From: Verrucomicrobiota bacterium
GTDB taxonomy: Bacteria > Verrucomicrobiota > Verrucomicrobiia > Limisphaerales > UBA11320
Length of the DNA: 8,665 nucleotides
Direction: 5' to 3'
Assembly: GCA_016871475.1 (NCBI GenBank)
Contig: VHDG01000126.1
Coordinates: 1 to 8,665 of the forward strand
The translations under genes were made by a program, and so were the position numbers. The notes beneath the pieces were generated by a model. That model was not told the origin of the DNA and ran no database searches. It was given only the letters and a program-made list of their open reading frames with translations. Within the stretch, counting starts at the first letter, position 1. Each line of letters begins with the position of its first letter. Shown here piece after piece: positions 5,686-8,665 of the stretch.

Positions 5686-7479
5686 ATGAATCCAGAACTC
5701 CTCACCAAAGCAAAAATGCTCGGTTTCTCAGACCGTCAGATCGCTCACCTGACCGGCAGAACCGAGGACGCCGTCCGCACCGAACGCAAGGCCACAGGTC
5801 TTGTTCCCAGCTACCGTCTTGTGGATACCTGTGCTGCGGAATTCGAAGCCTTCACCCCGTATTACTATTCCACTTACGACCGCGGTGATGATGAAGTCCG
5901 GCCCACGGAGCGCCGCAAGGTGATGATCCTGGGAGGCGGCCCAAACCGCATCGGCCAGGGAATTGAATTCGACTATTGCTGTGTTCATGCCGCCTTCGCG
6001 CTGAAGGAGGATGGTTTCGAGACCCTGATGGTGAACTCGAACCCGGAGACCGTCTCCACGGACTACGACACCAGCGACAAATTGTTCTTTGAACCTCTCA
6101 CGCTCGAGGATGTGCTCCACATCTATGAGAGGGAGAAGTGCTGGGGGGCCATCGCGCAGTTCGGCGGTCAAACCCCTCTGAACCTCGCGCTTGGCCTTCA
6201 GCGCAACGGGGTCAATATCATCGGCACCTCACCTCAAAGCATCGAGGTGGCGGAAGACCGCAAACTCTTCGCCGCCATGCTGACACGGCTGGGCATCCCC
6301 CAACCCCGAAACGGAATCGCGACGAACGAGGAGGAGGCGCTCGCAGCGGCAAAAGAACTCGGGTATCCGGTGCTCGTGCGCCCCAGCTTCGTGCTGGGTG
6401 GCCGCGCCATGCAAATTGTTTACAGCGATGCAGAGCTGCAGCACTACATGCGGTTCGCCGTCGAGGCCTCACCCGAACGTCCCGTCCTCGTGGACAAGTT
6501 CCTTGAAGATGCCGTCGAGGTGGATGTCGATTGCATCGCGGACATCGCGCATTTCAGCAACCCGGCCGATGGGACGAGCGTGATCGGTGGAATGCTGGAG
6601 CACATTGAATTCGCCGGAGTGCACTCAGGGGACGCCGCGATGGTGCTTCCGCCTCATACGCTGAGCAAGTCCACCATTCAAACCATCCGTGAGTATACCC
6701 ACGCCATGGCGCGCGAGCTGCGTGTCTGCGGGTTGATGAATGTGCAATACGCGGTGAAGGGCGACACCGTGTATGTGCTCGAGGTAAACCCCCGGGCCTC
6801 GCGCACCGTGCCTTTCGTCAGCAAAGCCATCGGGGTGCCGCTGGCGAAACTCGCCGCCAAGGTCATGGCAGGAAAGAAGCTGGCTGAGCTCGGGTTCACG
6901 AAGGAGGTCTGGTCCAAATACTGGGCGGTGAAGGAGTCCGTGTTTCCCTTCAACCGCTTCCACGGCCAGGACATCCTCCTGTCCCCGGAGATGCGCTCGA
7001 CCGGAGAAGTCATGGGTCTGGACGCAGACCTGGGGATAGCGTACGCGAAGAGCCAGATGGCTTGTGGCTCCCCTCTCCCACTCGGTGGCTGCGTCTTCAT
7101 CAGCGTCAACCCATCGCACAAACAAGCTGTCGTTGAGGTAGGAAAAGGTTTCGCGGATCTCGGGTTTGAAATTGCGGCCACACAGGGAACAGCTGACACG
7201 CTTGAAGCCGCCGGGCTGAAGGTTCGGAGAATTCCCAAGCTGATGGAGGGCCGTCCCAACGCCATTGACCTCCTCAAGAACCGGGAGATCCAGCTCGTGA
7301 TCAACACTCCAAGCGGAGCCAATCCTCGAGCGGATGAGATCAAGATCCGAACCACAGCTGTCTATACGAGCACCCCGATCATGACGACGATCAGTGGCGC
7401 CAAGGCAGCCATCCTGGGCATCGCCGCCCTCAAGAAGCACGGATACCAGGTCCAGCCGCTTCAAGAATACTTCAAGTAA
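5686..7479 (+). CDS. carB: Carbamoyl-phosphate synthase large subunit, C-terminal half (split CarB)
   Basis: This 597-aa protein corresponds to roughly the last 610 residues of the 1073-aa E. coli CarB. Residues 1-75 are the latter part of the oligomerisation domain (FSDRQIAHLTGRTEDAVR, VDTCAAEFEAFTPYYYSTY). Residues 80-460 are the second ATP-grasp synthetase unit, which phosphorylates carbamate: GGGPNRIGQGIEFDYC at 83, NSNPETVSTDYD near 117, RPSFVLGGRAM at 232 and EVNPRASRTVPFVSKA at 366. Residues 467-597 are the MGS-like allosteric domain that binds regulators such as UMP. The first ATP-grasp unit is absent, and the 5' flank carries an unrelated lipoprotein gene on the other strand, so a separate N-terminal half must be encoded elsewhere. 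Split CarB is known from Aquifex and some methanogens. ATG 5686 is chosen because family similarity begins there. An ATG at 5617 or the long extension to 5080 would add unrelated sequence. There is no good Shine-Dalgarno site. Confidence 0.93.
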   Translation: MNPELLTKAKMLGFSDRQIAHLTGRTEDAVRTERKATGLVPSYRLVDTCAAEFEAFTPYYYSTYDRGDDEVRPTERRKVMILGGGPNRIGQGIEFDYCCVHAAFALKEDGFETLMVNSNPETVSTDYDTSDKLFFEPLTLEDVLHIYEREKCWGAIAQFGGQTPLNLALGLQRNGVNIIGTSPQSIEVAEDRKLFAAMLTRLGIPQPRNGIATNEEEALAAAKELGYPVLVRPSFVLGGRAMQIVYSDAELQHYMRFAVEASPERPVLVDKFLEDAVEVDVDCIADIAHFSNPADGTSVIGGMLEHIEFAGVHSGDAAMVLPPHTLSKSTIQTIREYTHAMARELRVCGLMNVQYAVKGDTVYVLEVNPRASRTVPFVSKAIGVPLAKLAAKVMAGKKLAELGFTKEVWSKYWAVKESVFPFNRFHGQDILLSPEMRSTGEVMGLDADLGIAYAKSQMACGSPLPLGGCVFISVNPSHKQAVVEVGKGFADLGFEIAATQGTADTLEAAGLKVRRIPKLMEGRPNAIDLLKNREIQLVINTPSGANPRADEIKIRTTAVYTSTPIMTTISGAKAAILGIAALKKHGYQVQPLQEYFK

Positions 7480-7529
7480 TCCCGTGCAGACCGCTCCCCG
7501 TCACGCCGGGGGCGGCCGAAGGAACCGAT

Positions 7530-8402
7530 GTGAGAATCCTCATTCTAGGGTGCGGTTACGCAGGGATTCCGATGGGCAGCCAGCTCCGAGGACTGGGTCA
7601 CGAAGTCTGGGGAGTGCGGCGGGATGCGTCCGCAGCCACGGAGCTGAAGGAGCGAGGAATCACCCCTTTGATCGGCGATCTGACGACGGATCGCTTCTGG
7701 GCGGCACTTCCCCATGGTTTCAACGCCGTGATCACGGCCGCGTCTTCCAAGGGCGGCGGCGCGGCCGGTTACCGAACGCTCTACCTCGAAGGCACCCGAC
7801 GCGCACTCAACTGGGGCGCAGGACAGCCCATCACGAGCTGGGTCCATCTCAGCAGCACCAGCGTCTATGGGCAGACCGCCGGGGAATGGGTCAACGAGGC
7901 GAGCCCGACTGAACCCCTGAACGAAACCAGCCAGATTCTGGTTCAAACCGAACGGGAGCTCCTGGCGACGGCAGCCAGCCGCGATGGGTTCCCTGTCACG
8001 ATTCTCAGGTCCGCGGGCATCTATGGACCAGGTCGTGGACATCTGTTTCAGCAATTCGTCGCCGGCACAGCGCACCTGACAGGCAGCGGAACTCGCTGGC
8101 TGAACATGATCCACCGCGACGACCTGGCCCGAGCAGCGACCCACTGCCTGCTCCATCCCCAGGGAAATCGCGTCCTGAACACCTGTGACGACGAACCCGT
8201 GACCGAGAGAGACTTCTTCCAGTGGCTCGCGGAGCGTCTTGGCCGTCCATTGCCTCCCTCCCTCCCGGCGGAGGAGAGATCCCGAAAACGAGGAACCACA
8301 GACAAGCGGGTGAGCAATGCCGCGCTGAAGGTGGCACTCGGGGCTCCCCTGCTCTTCCCGACCTTCCGGGAAGGCTACGGTCCGCTCTGTGATCCAGGTT
8401 GA
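7530..8402 (+). CDS. YeeZ-like NAD(P)-binding SDR/epimerase-family protein
   Basis: This 290-aa protein of the extended SDR class resembles E. coli YeeZ. The N-terminal MRILILGCGYAGIPMGSQL has the glycine-rich nucleotide loop GxGxxG-like (residues 7-12). HLSSTSVYG (106-114) holds the catalytic-type Ser/Thr and Tyr113. ILRSAGIYGPGR (158-169) and NMIHRDDLA (192-200) are further family motifs. The lysine of the classical YxxxK pair is replaced by Ala (YGQTA), as in the YeeZ-like group, so redox catalysis is uncertain. The start is GTG at 7530 with AAGGA about 8 nt upstream. It begins 50 bp after the carB half with no terminator between them, suggesting one transcript. Substrate unknown; the protein is cytosolic. 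Confidence 0.85.
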   Translation: MRILILGCGYAGIPMGSQLRGLGHEVWGVRRDASAATELKERGITPLIGDLTTDRFWAALPHGFNAVITAASSKGGGAAGYRTLYLEGTRRALNWGAGQPITSWVHLSSTSVYGQTAGEWVNEASPTEPLNETSQILVQTERELLATAASRDGFPVTILRSAGIYGPGRGHLFQQFVAGTAHLTGSGTRWLNMIHRDDLARAATHCLLHPQGNRVLNTCDDEPVTERDFFQWLAERLGRPLPPSLPAEERSRKRGTTDKRVSNAALKVALGAPLLFPTFREGYGPLCDPG

Positions 8403-8408
8403 TATTCC

Positions 8409-8430
8409 GAGAACGCAGGCGCAGGTTCTC
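8409..8430. terminator. Possible weak hairpin terminator after the SDR gene
   Basis: GAGAAC (8409-8414) pairs perfectly with GTTCTC (8425-8430) around a 10-nt loop, 6 bp after the SDR stop codon. No T run follows, so it is either a weak terminator or a 3' end stabiliser. Confidence 0.25.
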
Positions 8431-8517
8431 CGCAACCAGTCAATGGCAGCCGGTGTTGAACTCGTATCACTGATCTGAAGTTCGAACCGGCCCATGACCT
8501 CAACCTGGAATCTCAAG

Positions 8518-8665
8518 ATGAAAACCTCCTCGCAGCCTTCAGCCCTTCGTAAACTGGGAACATTACTGGTCACCACGAGCATGGTGCTACAGGGCATCGC
8601 CGCGGAACCACCCCCACCCCCGCCAGCTCCGACTTCCACGAACCCCGAGGCGGGCGGCAAAAATG
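8518..8665 (+). CDS. Secreted protein, signal peptide and proline-rich start (partial, cut by right edge)
   Basis: An open frame from ATG 8518 runs off the window after 49 codons. The first 29 residues form a Sec-type signal peptide: basic and polar start (MKTSSQPSALRK), hydrophobic GTLLVTTSMVLQGI, then an AA site before EPPPPPPAP. The mature protein therefore begins with a proline-rich linker (residues 30-37 or so), usual for exported proteins that cross to or bind the envelope. GGAA at 8507-8510 lies 7 nt before the ATG. An in-frame ATG at 8494 is possible but less well placed. It lies 115 bp downstream of the SDR gene on the same strand. The identity cannot be told from the fragment. Confidence 0.6.
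   Translation, partial: MKTSSQPSALRKLGTLLVTTSMVLQGIAAEPPPPPPAPTSTNPEAGGKN

Noticed and set aside
6625..7464. Long minus-strand open frame inside carB
   Set aside because: Shadow of the highly conserved carB coding frame in G+C-rich DNA.
7496..7511. CCCCG/CGGGG hairpin between carB and the SDR gene as a terminator
   Set aside because: The stem is only 5 bp, no T run follows and it lies immediately before a ribosome binding site.
8470..8495. tRNA gene suggested by GGTTCGAAC on the minus strand
   Set aside because: The five bases on either side of the loop do not pair and no acceptor or anticodon stem can be formed.
7545..8660. Long minus-strand open frame of 371 codons
   Set aside because: It is antisense to the SDR gene, which has clear motifs and a ribosome binding site; the minus reading is low-complexity and unlike any protein I know.

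Overview
The window looks like a chromosomal segment from a member of the Verrucomicrobiota, probably near the Pedosphaera/Limisphaera group. This is an inference from three things: the CRTAC1/ASPIC lipoprotein, the high-G+C housekeeping genes with few strong Shine-Dalgarno sites, and a gene-free stretch full of short repeats (GATTAC, GGTTCTT, CCACGGAATACAC-type inverted repeats) that I associate with such genomes. No rRNA, tRNA or CRISPR array was found.

Positions 1-1260 look like accessory DNA and are visibly poorer in G+C than the rest. At 316-406 there is a strong candidate integron attC recombination site, oriented on the minus strand. Just beyond its crossover end a minus-strand gene starts at 303 and runs off the left edge; it encodes a small membrane protein with a CxxC...CxxC zinc ribbon. 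On the other side, and on the opposite strand, lies a two-gene unit: a four-helix membrane protein with the DExDxxIE signature, and an overlapping XRE-type DNA-binding regulator starting at GTG. The unit has its own promoter, which carries a 19-bp direct repeat with a 21-bp period that is a likely operator. No integrase gene is in the window, so this is either an array whose integrase lies elsewhere or a cluster of attC sites lacking an integrase.

Positions 1260-2247 hold no convincing gene. They contain a degenerate 30-bp tandem repeat (1301-1420), a long imperfect inverted repeat (1766-1848), a GATTAC run (1895-1918), a GGTTCTT run (1931-1958) and a second inverted repeat (2058-2122).

Positions 2248-8665 are core-like. 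In order they are a CRTAC1-family FG-GAP/ASPIC lipoprotein (+), a branched-chain aminotransferase IlvE (-), a small DUF3568-like lipoprotein (-), the C-terminal half only of carbamoyl-phosphate synthase large subunit (+), a YeeZ-like NAD(P)-binding SDR protein (+), and the signal peptide end of a secreted protein cut by the right edge (+). IlvE serves branched-chain amino acid metabolism. The CarB half serves arginine and pyrimidine synthesis, but needs an N-terminal partner encoded outside this window. The carB half and the SDR gene are 50 bp apart and are probably co-transcribed.

The most noteworthy observations are the attC site and its reversed membrane/HTH gene pair, the split carB preceded by a T9 tract that could act as a UTP sensor, and the layered repeats of the gene-free stretch.
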